A model generated the notes under the pieces. That model was not told the origin of the DNA. It saw only the letters and a list, made by a program, of their open reading frames with translations, and searched no databases. This document shows, piece after piece, positions 22,811-34,711 of a stretch of DNA of 64,000 bases. Made by a program: the position numbers and the translations under genes. This DNA comes from Nilaparvata lugens (Eukaryota > Arthropoda > Insecta > Hemiptera > Delphacidae), in NCBI RefSeq assembly GCF_014356525.2, contig NC_052518.1, positions 31,121,464 to 31,185,463 on the forward strand, written 5' to 3'. Each line of letters begins with the position of its first letter. The stretch's first letter is position 1.

Positions 22811-23520
22811 CTGCCCAATTGTGGGCAGGTTAGGTTGGGTAGGTGGGTTAGATAGAGTAGGTTAGGTAGGGTAAAATAGGTGTCTAGGAAGAGAAGGTTT
22901 TGTAAAGTGTGGTGGGTAATGTGGGGTTTGTTTGTTAGAATGGATCAAGTATAGTTAGGTTGAATAGGCTGGATAGAGTTGGGTAGTTGGATAGCATTGG
23001 TGTGGTGGGGTGGTTAGGTTGCAGAAATTAGGTAAGGTAGGTTGGGTGAGATGGCTCATGTAGCATTTGTTAGGTTGTGTAGGTTAGGTAGTGTGGGGTG
23101 GGTAATCAGGTAGAGTAGGTTGGGTAGGATAGTTTTGGTGAGGCTGGTTAGGTATGGTAGGTTGGGTAGGGTGGGAAAGGTGATAAGGTGGAGTAGGTTG
23201 GGTAGGGTAGTTTAGGTTGGGTGAGTTAGGTAGAGTAGGTCAGGTAGTGAGGGATTTATAGAGTAGGTTGAGTAGGGTGCAACTGTATAGGTTCGGGTAG
23301 CAGCCTCTGTCTTTACAACCCGATTGTCTTTTGCAACTGTATGGGTGAAAGCTGTTTAATTAGTTCAGGTAGAGTATCTAAGGTAGGGTAGGTTGTGAAG
23401 AGTAGGTCAGGTTGCGAATATTGGGTTGAGAAGGTTAGGTAGGTTAGTTCAGGTAGGATGGGTTAAGTAGAGTAGGTTAATGGGCGGGGTTAATGGGTTT
23501 GGGGATAGGTTATACAGCAT
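22811..23520. repeat. Degenerate TTAGG-like array (gamma module)
   Basis: Longer version of the 6,701-7,262 array, sharing the same internal landmarks in the same order (TTTGTTTGTTAGAATGGATC, GCAGCCTCTGTCTTTACAAC, GGTTATACAGCATAGG). The two are duplicates with extra gamma words here. Confidence 0.8.
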
Positions 23521-23757
23521 AGGTTAGTTGTTGAAGATTTTTTAGATTGTAGATTTAGATTGTCAGTAGATAGCAGACTCAATTTAATGAGAGATTCGTT
23601 CATGTCATGGCCATCACACTTTCAACGTAGTACACATAACTAACTTCATCACTTATTCAATGAAACTGTAATGATGGCAGGTTATGTTACTTGGTTATTT
23701 CCGGACTTTGGACCAGCATCATATGGAGCTAACATTCCTTGCATTTAGTTAGACAAC
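23521..23757. other. Near-empty paralog of the flank at 7,263-7,464
   Basis: Continues from the gamma array as in the first copy, through CCAGCATCATATGGAGCTAA and CATTCCTTGCATTTAG without the 8.3-kb insertion. This gives an in-window picture of the pre-insertion site. It ends in TAGACAAC (23,750-23,757), the target duplication of the next element. Confidence 0.75.
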
Positions 23758-24536
23758 CAGTGGCGGTTCTAGACATAAAAAACTGGGTAGGCAAAACTTA
23801 TCATACTGTAGGTCTATTCACAGACCTAGGGTAGGGCTACTTAAGTAATTCATGTAAAAAAAACGTCAAAGCATATAGGTATTAAATGAAGATGTATTAA
23901 TAAATATAAAAATTGTTAATACTCATATTTAATTGTTCAATTCGACACTATTTTGCTAATAGGCCAACCATAATTTTGCTGTTTTAATCATTCTTTCAAA
24001 TAATATTTCAATTTGATAGGCTATTTATTTGGAATATCGAAGAAAATTTCTGAAATAAATACACATTTTAGTATTCATGGAATCAACGGTTTATTACACT
24101 TTAACATTATTTAGAACATAGAGTAATACATTTTATATTTACAACTGTAGTCTTCTTTGCCCAACATTGCTGAACGCCTCTAAGATTTTTTCAGGGTTCT
24201 TAATCAGCCTTTCACTTTCCTCTCATTCAATAGATAAAATTGAAAGATTAGTTAGACGTTGTGTTGTCATTGAAGACCTGAGGTATGTTTTCCCCGTTCT
24301 AAGCATAGAAAGCCCCACGTTCACGCACTGCAAATGTGGCATAGTAATAGAATAGAATAAAAACAATTTTCTGTTGAATCATCTAAAATATAACTCATGA
24401 CTATAAACATTTAAATATACTTCCAAAATTTATTTTTTTATTCAACATTTTTAGGTTCACATGAAAAATTTTAAAAAAATCTCATAAAAACTGGGTAGGC
24501 GGCCGCCTACCCAGCCTAGGCCTAGAACCGCCACTG
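23758..24536. mobile_element. hAT element relic, 779 bp
   Basis: The termini CAGTGGCGGTTCTAG (23,758) and CTAGAACCGCCACTG (ending 24,536) are perfect inverted repeats. They are flanked by the identical 8-bp duplication TAGACAAC (23,750-23,757 and 24,537-24,544). A GGCGGCCGCC palindrome sits near the right end at about 24,499. The interior retains the end of a transposase on the minus strand. This is an internally deleted hAT copy. Confidence 0.92.
24139..24355 (-). pseudogene. hAT transposase C-terminal fragment
   Basis: On the minus strand the frame reads LRTGKTYLRSSMTTQRL, then TNLSILSIE, a stop, then KNPEKILEAFSNVGQRR and a final stop at 24,139. The pattern LRT/YLRS-M-..RL..L..LSIE is the C-terminal dimerisation segment of hAT transposases. 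One in-frame stop and the loss of everything upstream make it a remnant. It belongs to the 779-bp element that surrounds it. Confidence 0.8.
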
Positions 24537-24544
24537 TAGACAAC

Positions 24545-24915
24545 TATTCAATATTTTGTAAGTTAAGCATCTGAATAACTACAACTGATACAATTATTTG
24601 GTAATAATTATTTTTCATAATTCATATTTCATAAAACTATTAATAAAATATTGTTAATTCTGATTAATCCAGAATTAAATAATAGGATCCAACAAAAAGA
24701 AACGATAACAAATGAAAACATTTCCAATTCATATTTTATTGGAAATAGCAATTATTGATGGTTCGAATATGATATTTTGGTAGATAGATTACATCTATAA
24801 CATTCTAGAAGGACAGTGTTGAACATTTGAAAATATCCAGAAAAATATGTAATATCCCTCACTTTCCAAGATACCATTGTTGGTTGAAAAAGAATATATT
24901 ATAAGATTATAGTCA
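24545..24915. other. Delta passage, duplicated at 48,461-48,850
   Basis: CAACTATTCAATATTTTG at the start continues the flank interrupted by the hAT relic. From about 24,575 (ACAACTGATACAATTATT) it parallels 48,465 onward with small indels, through GATGGTTCGAATATGATATT and AAGATACCATTGTTGG. No gene is apparent. The paired copies sit on opposite sides of the 13.8-kb element, so one is likely a segmental duplicate. Confidence 0.65.
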
Positions 24916-27770
24916 TGTTTGACTTTCCTATGAAAATAACAATTGGAAAGGTAGGAAAATTGAGAGGGTCCTGGGTGACCCCCGAAGTAGAATATCTCAT
25001 ATGTAATATTTTTTTGGCTGCCAAATTGTGAGAGTCAAAAATTTCCTTGACCAGAATTTTAAAAATTCAAATAAATGCCCTAACATCCCTCATCTATTAT
25101 CTCATTGAGTTATCATATGATGAATAGCCTCATTTTGATGTGCTGGGTAAGATTGTTCCTCTTGACTTTGCCTTAAAATTAACCATTGAAAAGCTGGGAG
25201 AATTGAGGGGGTCCTGGGTAACCACCAAAATAGAATCTCTCATATGTGTTATTTTTTCTTTCATTAAGATCACTTTCAATCATTTTTTAACATATTTAAT
25301 CATCATTATACCATTCAGTGTAACTGCAGATTCTTCAAAATTGCCAAAAATCACACAGGGGGGCAAATCACAGCCCTCTGGATGTAATTCCGGGGTTTAT
25401 GATACATCATCAGCTGCATAGATGGAAGGTTGAGTGATTCCAATATCGAAAACTACAGAGAAAGTCATATCTTGGCTGTAAAAACCCTGGAAAATGAGCC
25501 AAAATTGACAAAAATAAAAAAATCATCCTCCCACCACCCCTATTGTTTTTTTTCGGTTAGTTTTCGCGGGAGTCATGTTCTTTTGGCAGCTGAATTCGAT
25601 TTTGAGCATAAAACACCCTGAAAATGTAATTCATGATCAGCACTGTATATGAGGGTCCCCCCCGCCACCCTAGAATTAATAATTTTTTTATTGAACAATT
25701 TTTTGTGGGTTATATCTTGTCCCCTTCCCAATGATATCATTCATGAAATTGTGAGTTTCACAGTTTTGGCTGGGAAATTCACACTTTTTTTTCATAAAAA
25801 ATTTTCTAAAAAAATGAGGGGGCTGTGCCCCTCAAGAGGAAATTGATATTACATCTGTGCAAGGTGATGTTTTAGGACTTTCTGAGTCAACTTTGAGCAT
25901 AAAAAAAACCTGTAAGTGTGATCCATAGCCAGCACTGTATATGAGGGTCCCCCCCATGACCCCCTAGAATTGGGGAATTTGTTATTTGATAGTTTTTCTG
26001 TGGGTTATTTCTGGTCCTCTTTCCAATGATATACATCATCAATGAGATTTTAGGATTCACAGTTTTGCATAGAATTTCACACTTTTTTCTAAAATTAAAA
26101 AAAAATGAGGGGGCCGGGCCCCCTTTTGGAGAAATTGTTGTTTCTTCTGTGCGAGGCAGAGTTTTGGGATCTTCTGAGTCGATTGAGATGATGAATGACC
26201 TCATTTTAATGTGCTGAATAAGATTGTTCCTCTTGACTTTGCTATAAAATTAACCATTGAAAAGGTGGTAAAATTGAGGGGGGCCAGGGTAGCCCCCAAA
26301 GTAGAATATCTCATATGTTATATTTTTTATTTTGTTATGTTATTTTTTTTTCAACATTAAAAACTGATGTGAAAAATACAGAGACAGTCAATTCTTGGCT
26401 GCGAAATTCCTGGAAAATGAGCCAAATTTGACAAAAGTTGAAAAATCACCCTCCAACCCCCCCTATTACTTTTTTTCGGTCAATTTTTCTGGGATTGGTG
26501 TTTTTTCGGCTGCTGAATTCTATTTTGAGCATATGTTCGTGGCGCGTATATCTGTACGCACCTTTAGATGTGGAATCTATTAAATAGCTTCAGATTAGTT
26601 GATGAAAAACAATGATTTGAAGATTCAAAATAATGATTTTAGCGACTTCTACGCCATACACCAGTGTGTTACGGAAGGATATGCAATACATCAGACAATA
26701 TTCACTGGAATTGTTAATTTCCTTTATCAGGTTTTCTGTAAATGTGATCCATGACCAGACTGTATATGAGAGTCCCCCCTTGCCACCCTTGAATCAAAAA
26801 TTTTGTTATTTGACAATTTTTCTGTGGGGTATTCTTTGTCCTCTTGCTAATGATATCATTCATGAAATTGTAAGATCCACAGTTTTTGCTGGGAATTTCA
26901 CACTTTTTTTCTAGAAAATTTTCTTAAAACAATGAGGGGGCCAGGCCCCCTATTGATAAAATCGATGTTTCGTCTGTGCAAGGCGATGTATTGGGATTTT
27001 CTGAGTCAATTGAGCTTGGATTAAATTCTGTAGCCATTCCCCCCCTAATTTTTCAAAAATTGAGGGGGGCATCATCGACCCCCAAAATGGAAATTTTGAA
27101 AAATCCATAATTTTTCCAATGTCTGCTGGAACTCCTAGAAACTTTCTGATGGAATTTAGAGTTTTCACATGCCCCAGTTTGACTGGGAATTTTTCAAATT
27201 TGGACTCTTGAAATTGTTTTCAAAAGAATGAGGGGTCTGAGCCCCCTATTGCGAAAATTGATGGTTTGTCTTTGCAAGGCGATGTCGATTGAGTTTGAAT
27301 TCGAAACTGTAACGATTCCCCCCCTTAAATTTCCAAAAATTGAGGGGGGCCTCATCAACCCTCAAAATGAAAATTTCAGAAAATCAATAATTATCCTGAT
27401 GCCTGCTAGTACTCTTGCAGACTTTTTGATGAAAGTTAGTATTGTCACATGCCCCAGTTTGGCTGGGAATTTTTCAGATTTTTATTGCAATAAATTGGAT
27501 GAAATTTCAGTTCCCCCCGCAACCCCTGCGACCCCATCAAAATTTTATTCTGAACAAAAAAGTTCACTTGCACTTTGCTGAGAAATGTGCGGTTCAAAAG
27601 TTGAAAATATTCGGGGGGGGGGGGTCCGGGAGCCCCCCAAAATGAAAAATGCTCATATATTCCTATGATTTCAACCACTTGTGAATTGGATCCAACAGAG
27701 CACCAACCACCACAACAACCACCCTTGTCTGGAGGTTTTCAAATGCTCCAGCTTTAGAATATATAAACTC
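24916..27770. repeat. Alpha-module repeats
   Basis: Long alpha stretch with hairpins near 25,817, 26,107, 26,936 and 27,610. It is interrupted by a foreign segment at about 26,533-26,737. Open frames up to 117 codons in this stretch differ between homologous copies and are not called. Confidence 0.75.
26533..26737. other. About 205-bp insertion in an alpha repeat
   Basis: Elsewhere GAGCATAAAAACCCTGTAAATG is continuous. Here GAGCATA is followed by TGTTCGTGGCGCGTATATC and about 200 bp of unrelated sequence before CTGTAAATGTGATCC resumes. I see no inverted ends or duplication, so the origin is unknown. Confidence 0.6.
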
Positions 27771-27880
27771 GCACTTCACGCTCAGCTGGGGCTTCACCCC
27801 CTGCACTCCTGTGAGTAGTATGACTGTACAGGGGTGTGTAGCAGCCTCTGCCCTTTGTGCTCCGGCTGGAAAACCCTCCA
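27771..27880. repeat. GC-rich palindromic patch (beta module)
   Basis: CACGCTCAGCTGGGGCTTCA followed by CCCCCTGCACTCC and GCAGCCTCTGCCC. It is a short, single half-unit of beta. Confidence 0.65.
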
Positions 27881-28915
27881 AGAAGGTTGGGTACGGTAGT
27901 TTATGCTGGTCGGGTTAGGTAGAGTAGGTTAGGTTTGGTGGGATAGGTTATTAGGGAGAGTTGGTTAGGTAGGATGGCTAAGGTTATGTAGATCAGGTAG
28001 AGTAGATTGAGTGGGCCAGGGTAGGGTAGGATATGGTGGTTTATGTTGAGTGGGTTAGGTAGAGTAGGTTAGGTAGGGTGTGATAGGTGATTAGGCAGAG
28101 TTGGTTAGGTAGGATGGCTAAGGTTATGTGGATTAGGTAGAGTAGATTGAGAAGGTTATCATGGGTAGGGTAGGTTAGGGTGTCAAGATTGGGTTTAATA
28201 GTTTGGGAAGGTTAGTTATGATAGGGTGGCTTAGGTTGGGTAGTATTTTTTGTTAAGGTGATTTAGGTAGGGTAGATTAAGTAGGTTATATTGGGTAGGG
28301 TAGGTTTGGTTGTCAAGATTAGGTTGAATAGTTTAGGTTGAATAGTTTAGGTTGATTATTTCAGGTAGGGTGGCTTAGTTTGAGTGGGTTCGGTATGGTG
28401 GGGTAGGTGGAGTAGTTTAAGTAGGGTGCAATGGAGTGGGTTGAATAGCATAATAAATTTATGTAGGGTGACTTTGGTGGGGTAGGTTGAGTAGATTGAC
28501 TTATAGAGAGTTGAATAGGTAGGTTGGGTGAAGTAGGATAGATAGGGTAGGGTTGGTGGGATTGGTTTGGTAGGCCAGGTAGAGTATAGGCTGGGTTCAA
28601 GTTTTGAAATGGAAATTTTGAAAAATCCATAGTTCTCCTGGATAGGATAGTTGATTGAATAGTTTAGATAGATTATTTCAGGTAGGGTGGTTTGAGTTGA
28701 GTTGGTTGGGTAGTGTGGGGTAGGTAGAGTAGTTAAAGTAGGGTGCAATAGAGCGGGTTGAATAGCATAATTTATGTAGGGTGGCTTAGGTGGGGTAGGT
28801 TAAGTAGATTGATTGATAGAGGGTTGAATAGGTAGGTTAGGTAAAGAAGGATAGATAGTGTAGGGTTGGTGGGATTGGTTTGGTAGGCCAGGTAGAGTAT
28901 AGGCTGGGTTCAAGT
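27881..28915. repeat. Degenerate TTAGG-like arrays (gamma) split by an alpha sliver
   Basis: Gamma words throughout, except about 28,600-28,660. There the boundary sequence GTATAGGCTGGGTTCAAG and an alpha start appear and are cut off, and gamma resumes. The block near 28,500-28,600 is nearly repeated at 28,810-28,915, showing a local duplication of about 310 bp. Proline/tyrosine-rich minus-strand frames here are low-complexity artefacts. Confidence 0.75.
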
Positions 28916-31900
28916 TTTGAAATGGAGATTTCGAAAATTCTTGAGGCACTGAACAAAAGATTTCTTTTGCACTTTGCTGAGAAATATGCGGTTCAAAAGT
29001 TGAAAATATTGGGGGGGTCCAGGAGGACTTCCAAGGTGACATTGGTTATTTTCGCTATTTTTTTTCACTTTTTAATCACCTTTGGTCATTTTTTGACATA
29101 TGTCAACATCATTTTACAGTTCAGTGTGACTTCAGATTTTTCGAAATTACCAAAAATCACACTACCCCCCTCAAGTGCCCCCTGGATTTAATTCTTGGCT
29201 TGATGATACACCATCAGTTCAATCCATCCAGTTCTCATTTATGATAAATAGCTTTATTCCGATATGCTGAGTAAGATAGTTCCTCTTGACTTTGCTTTGG
29301 AATCAAGCATTGAAAATTTGAAAAAATTGAGGGAAGGACCCCTCCAAAAGTAAATTCTGTCATATTTTTTTCCCTTTTTTATCACTTTCAATTATTGTCT
29401 GACATATTCTAACATCATTATACCGTTCAGTGCGACTGCAGATTTTTCAAAATTTTCTCAAAAAAATGTGGGGGCCAGGCCCCCTATCGAGAAAATCTAT
29501 GTTTGTCTGTGCAAGGCGATGTTTAAGGATCTCCAGAGTTGATTGAGTTGGAATTCGAAACTGTAGCAATTCCCACCCTCAATTTTCCAAAAATTGAGGG
29601 GGGCATCATTGACCCTAAAAATGGAAATTTCATAAAATCGATGATTTTCCTGATGCCTGCTAGTACTGTCATAGACTTTCTAATGAAAGTTAGTATTGTC
29701 ATATGCCCCAGTTTGGCTGGGAATTTTTCAAATTTTCATTACAAGAAAATTAATGGTAATTTCGTTCCCCCCCACACCCCCTGGAACACGGTCGAAATTT
29801 CATCGTGAGCAAGTACTGTTGAGGCACTGAACAAAAAATTTCCTTTGCACTTTGCTGTGAAATGTGTGGTTCAAAAGTTGAAAATATTGGGGGGGTCCAG
29901 GAGGACCCCCAAGGTGAAATCTGTTATTCTTGCTATTTTTATTCTCTTGACTTTGCTATAAAATTAACCATTGAAGTGCTGGAAAAATTGAGTGATCCTG
30001 GCTAACCCCCCAAAGTAGAATCTCTCATACATAATTTTTTTTCATCTCTTTAGATGACTTCAATTTTTTTTGGACATATTTGAACATCACAAAAAATCAC
30101 CCTCGAGTGCCCCCTGGATTCAATTTTGGGTTTGATGATGCATTATCAGCAGCATGGACAGTGGGTTGAGTGATTCCAACATCAAAAACTGATGTGAAAA
30201 ATACAGAGACAGTCATATCTTGGCTGCAAAAATCCTGGAAAATGAGCCAAATTGACAAAAATCGAAAAATAACCCTCCCACCACCACTATTGTTTTTTTT
30301 TTCGGCTAGTTTTCTCAGGAGTAATGTTTTTTCAGCTGCTGAATTCGATTTTGAGAATAGATACCCTGTAAATGTTATCCATGACCAGCACTGTATATGA
30401 GGGTCCCCCCACGTCACCCTAGAATAAAAATTTCTATTATTCAACAATTTTTCTGTGGGTTATTTCTGGTCCTCTTCCTAATGATATCATTCATGAAATT
30501 TTAAGAATCACAGTTTTGGTTGAGAATTCCAAATTAGGGGGTCCAAGCCCCCTATTACGGTAATCGATATGTCGGTTTGTCTGTGCAAGGCAATGTTTCA
30601 GGATCTCCAGAGTTGATTGAGTCGGAATTCAAAACTGTAGCGATTCCCACCCTTTATTTTCCGAAAATTGAGGGGGCATCATTGACCCAAAAATTGTAAA
30701 TTTCGAAAAATCAAATTTTCCTGATGCCTGCAAGTACTCTCAAAGTCATCATTTCTGATGGGAGTTAGTATTGACACATGCCCCAGTTTGGCTGGGAATT
30801 TTTCAAATTTTCATTACAAAAAAACTGATGGGAGTTTCGTTCCCCTCCCCCCACATCCCCTGGAACATGGTCTAAATTCTATTGTGAGGATCAAGTAATG
30901 ATGAGGCACTGAACAAAATATTTCTTTTGCACTTTGCTGAGATATGTGTGGTTCAAAAATTGAAATTATTGGGGGGGTCCAGGAGGACCCCAAAGGTGAA
31001 TTTGGTTATTTTTGCTATATTTCATTCACTTTTGATCATTTTTTTGACATATGTCAACAACATCTCACAGTTCAGTGTGACTGCAGATTTTTCGAAATTG
31101 CCAAAAATCACACAGCCCCCCTCGAGTGCCCCCTAGAGTGCCCCCTAGATTTAATTTTCGGTTTGATGATACACTTTCAGCAGCATGGACGGTAGGTTAC
31201 GTGATTCCAACATTGGAAAACTGATGTAAAAATACATAGACCATCAATTCATGACTGCAAAAGTCCTCAAATAAGAGCCAAAATTGAAAAAAATCAAAAA
31301 ATCGCCCTTGCTTCCCCCCTTTATATTTTCATGGTTAGTTTTCTCATGACTGATGTTTTTTCGACTGCTGAATCGATTTTGAACATGAAAAAACCTGTAA
31401 GTGTGATCCATAACCAGCACTGTATATGGGGGTCCCCCCACGCCCCCCTAGAATTTTGAAATTTGTTATTTGATAGTTTTTCTGTGGGTTATTTTTGGTC
31501 ATCTTTCCAATTATATTATTCAAAAGATCATAGGATGCACAGTATTTGCTGGGAATTTTACACTTTTTTTCTGAGAATTTTTTGAAAAAAATGAGGGGGC
31601 TGGGCCCCCTATTGAAAAAATCGATGTTTCATCTGTGCAAGGCAATGTTTTGGTATCTTTTGAGTCGATTGAGCTGGGATTCAAAACTGTAGCTATTCCC
31701 TCCCTCAATTTTCCAAAAATTGAGGGGGGCATCATCGACCCACAAAATGAAAAATCAATAATTTTCCCAATGCCTTTCAAGACTCCTAGAGACATCCTGA
31801 TGGAAATTGGTATTGTCAGATGTCCCAGTTTGGCTGGGAATATTTCAATTTTTCCATCATGCAAAAATTGTCGAAAATTTGGCTCCCCCCACACCACACC

Positions 31901-32155
31901 CGACCCGGTCAAAATTGTTTTCTAGCAATCTAGTAATGTAGGGGCGCTGAACAAAAAAGTTCCCTTGAACTTTGCTGAGAAATGTGCCGTTCAAAAGTTG
32001 AAAATATTGGGGGGGTCCTGGAGCCCCCCAAAATAGGAATTTTCCAGCTATCATTATCATTCCTATGGTTTCAACCACTTGTCAATCGAATCCATTAGAG
32101 CATCAACCACCAAAACATCCTCCTTTGTCAGGAGGTTTTCAGACACTCTGGCTAT
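28916..32155. repeat. Alpha-module repeats
   Basis: Several monomers, with hairpins near 29,469 and 31,594 and a clear stem near 31,700 (CCCTCAATTTTCC, AAAATTGAGGGG). The segment AGTGCCCCCTAG is locally doubled at about 31,124-31,150. Confidence 0.75.
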
Positions 32156-32370
32156 AGTATATATATATATATATATATAACTCACACTTTGCGCTCGGTG
32201 GGGGCTTCGCCCCCTGCACTCCTATTTGGGGTGGGTTAGCAGCCTCCGCGCTTCGCGCTCCAGCTGGGAGGCTGGCTCCACCCGCTCAATCGTTTTTTAT
32301 GACTGTATAGTGTTGGGTAGCAGCCTCCATGCTTAGCGCTCCAGCTGGTAAGCAGGCTTCGCCTGCCCAA
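32156..32370. repeat. (TA)n tract and beta module
   Basis: About 20 bp of TA repeats at 32,158-32,179 is followed by the best-preserved beta patch. That patch has GGTGGGGGCTTCGCCCCC, GCGCTTCGCGC, a second half with GCAGGCTTCGCCTGC, and a spacer containing TTTTTATGACTGTATAG. Confidence 0.8.
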
Positions 32371-32935
32371 TCGTGTGCAGATTTGGTAGGGTAGTTGGGT
32401 TAGGTAGAGTAGGTTAGGTAGGGTGGGATAGGTGTTCAGGAAGAGTAGGTTTGGTAAAGTGGGGTGGGTTATGTGGGGTTTGTTTGTTAGAATGGATCAA
32501 GTATAGTTAGGTGGAATAGGCTGGATAGAGCTGGGTAGTTGAATTGGATTGGTGTGGTGGGGTGGTTAGGTTGCAGAAATTAGGTTGGGTAGGTTAGGTA
32601 AGATGGCTCATGTAGCATTTGTTTGGTAGTGTGAGTTAGGTAGTGTGGGATATGTAGAGTAGGTTGAGTAGGGTGCAACTGTATAGGTTCGGGTAGCAGC
32701 CTCTGTCTTTACAACCCGATTGTCTTTTACCGGTATGGGTGAAAGCTGTTTAATTAGTTTTCAGGTAGAGTATCTTAGGTAGGGTAGGTTGTGAAGAGTA
32801 GGTCAGGTTGCAAATATCAGGTTGAGAAGGTTAGGTAGGTTAGTTCAGGTAGGGTGGGTTAGGTAGAGTAGGTTAATGGGCTGGGTTAATGGGTTGGGGG
32901 TATGGGGATAGGTTATACAGAATAGGTTAGTTATT
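32371..32935. repeat. Degenerate TTAGG-like array (gamma module)
   Basis: Third copy of the long gamma unit (compare 6,701 and 22,811), with the same landmarks in order. Confidence 0.8.
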
Positions 32936-33958
32936 GAAGATTTTTCAGATTGTAGATTAGATTGTAGATTATTTAGATTGTAGAAATTCTGAGAAGACAC
33001 TCAGAGGTTTAATTAATTGGAATAACAAATTCAATCCAGTCTGTTGGCAATAAACAAAGCTCTGATACTGTGAAAATGGAGAGTTGATACTATAATCTCA
33101 GATTATAACATCGAACAATGAGATTATTAAATTTAAATTTCACTAGAGTTTCAAAAGTGGGCTAGTGTCTACAAACTGTTCAAATTATAAAATGATGTTC
33201 AAACATTTGAATTGGGTATAATGTTCAAACATTTTAATTATAATGATTATAAAATAGAATAGGAGGAACAGCAGCTATGGATAGTTATATGAAACAATGA
33301 TTCTTCAAAAACTAACCGTCAATAAGAATGTTTGATAAGAATTTTTATGAAACTGTACAGAAATTGTGTACAAAGTTTGACAAGGTAAGCTTATTATACC
33401 CATATCCTCCTTTGTTATCAGAAATCAATGAGATATTTTTCTCAACTCCGATAATTTTATGAACTGAAATAATGAAAAAATGCCACTTCATGAGAATGTA
33501 GAACAGTTAGTTGACAGTGAATACTGATTAGGCTACATCTATAATGTGAATTCTATGAGTGGATAATGTAGTGGGTGTATACTACCCACATGTAGTAAAA
33601 AAGTGAACAGTACCTCTAAAATACTGAAATAAAGTGTTTTTTTTTCTAAATACCAACCTTAAGCTAAGATACAGCAGTTAAAAAACCACGGAAGAATCTG
33701 TAAATATCAACCACTGAAGAATATGTGGTAATTATATATATATGTGGTAAATATATGTCCAGTGTAAATAATTACCGAATATGTAGATATCAGAGTCAAT
33801 AAACTGACAAGAAATGATATATTATTCTAAACACAGTGTAGAAAACTGGGAAGATAATGATCAATATTCTTAACTATGTACAAAACAAGATACAACAACA
33901 GCTTTGTTGTTTTGAGAATTCAGTTAAACTTTGAATTTAAGTTGTTGCCAACCTGAGA
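32936..33958. other. AT-rich, apparently unique DNA left of the 13.8-kb element
   Basis: After a short ATTTAGATTGTAGA-type duplication the sequence shows no relation to the mosaic modules. No open frame of note, no inverted ends. ATCTGA at 33,959-33,964 is the left target duplication of the element that follows. Confidence 0.45.
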
Positions 33959-33964
33959 ATCTGA

Positions 33965-34330
33965 AGTAGGTATAATAAGAGGATTCTGGGGCCACCAGCA
34001 ATGAGCAGCCTAATTTAACCTAACCTAACCTAACCTGACCTCCCCCAAACCTAGTCTCAGTCATTTTGTCTGGCCCCACCAGCAATGAGCAGCCTAACCT
34101 AACCTAACCTAACCTAACCTCCCCCAAACCTAGTCTCAGTCATTTTGTCTCTCACCATGACTCCTTCCCCAATCAATAGGAGAGCAGGAAGCCTCCCACC
34201 ATGATTTTCTCCCCAAAACCTAGTCTCAGTCATTTTGTCTGGCCCCACCAGTGATGAGCAACCTAACCTAACCTAACGTAACCTAACCTCCCCCAAACCC
34301 AGTCTCAGTCATTTTGTCTCTCACCATGAC
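33965..34330. repeat. Left terminal inverted repeat with CCTAA telomere-type tracts
   Basis: Perfect or near-perfect (CCTAA)n tracts at 34,014-34,038, 34,093-34,121 and 34,261-34,290. They are separated by a repeated cassette that includes CCCCCAAACCTAGTCTCAG, TCATTTTGTCTGGCCCCACC and AGCAATGAGCAGCC. The C-rich strand reads 5' to 3' from the left end inward, the orientation of a real left telomere. The mirror image closes the element at about 47,480-47,736. Confidence 0.85.
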
Positions 34331-34711
34331 TCCTTCCCCAACCAATAGGAGAGCAGGAAGCCTCCCACCTTGATTTTCTCCCCAAAAACAGGCGATGACA
34401 GGTGTGCTAAGAACAGATGCAGCTGCTCTTACCAAAACCATGAAAAAATTTCCTATTTAAAATTCCCCTATTAAAAATTTTTTTATTCCCCATACTAAAT
34501 TCTGGTATTTGATATTCTTAAGGTGGGTACTTTAAGTTTTATTGAGATTCTTAGAATATTTTTTTTTTTTAACTTTAATTCTTGTATCCAATTGGTAATG
34601 TGGATATTCCATCCTCTAATACTATTCTCTTATCATCTTTGGAACAAAGAGCTTTTTTATTTATATATCCACTGTATAGACATGATGCTCTTTAGATCTG
34701 ATGCAGGTATT
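34331..34711. other. Unit A head region, function unknown
   Basis: Shared by all three units (mirror at about 42,256-42,620 in B and 47,078-47,470 in C). It contains GGCGATGACAGGTGTGCTAAG, poly-A/poly-T runs and no convincing gene. It could hold a replication origin or packaging signal, but no direct evidence shows this. Confidence 0.4.

Noticed and set aside
28356..28748. Proline/threonine/tyrosine-rich minus-strand frame
   Set aside because: It is the complement of a gamma array; the absence of stops follows from the simple base composition.
34014..34290. A true chromosome end
   Set aside because: The tracts are short, internal, repeated at every unit junction and flanked by an integration-type duplication; sequence continues on both sides.
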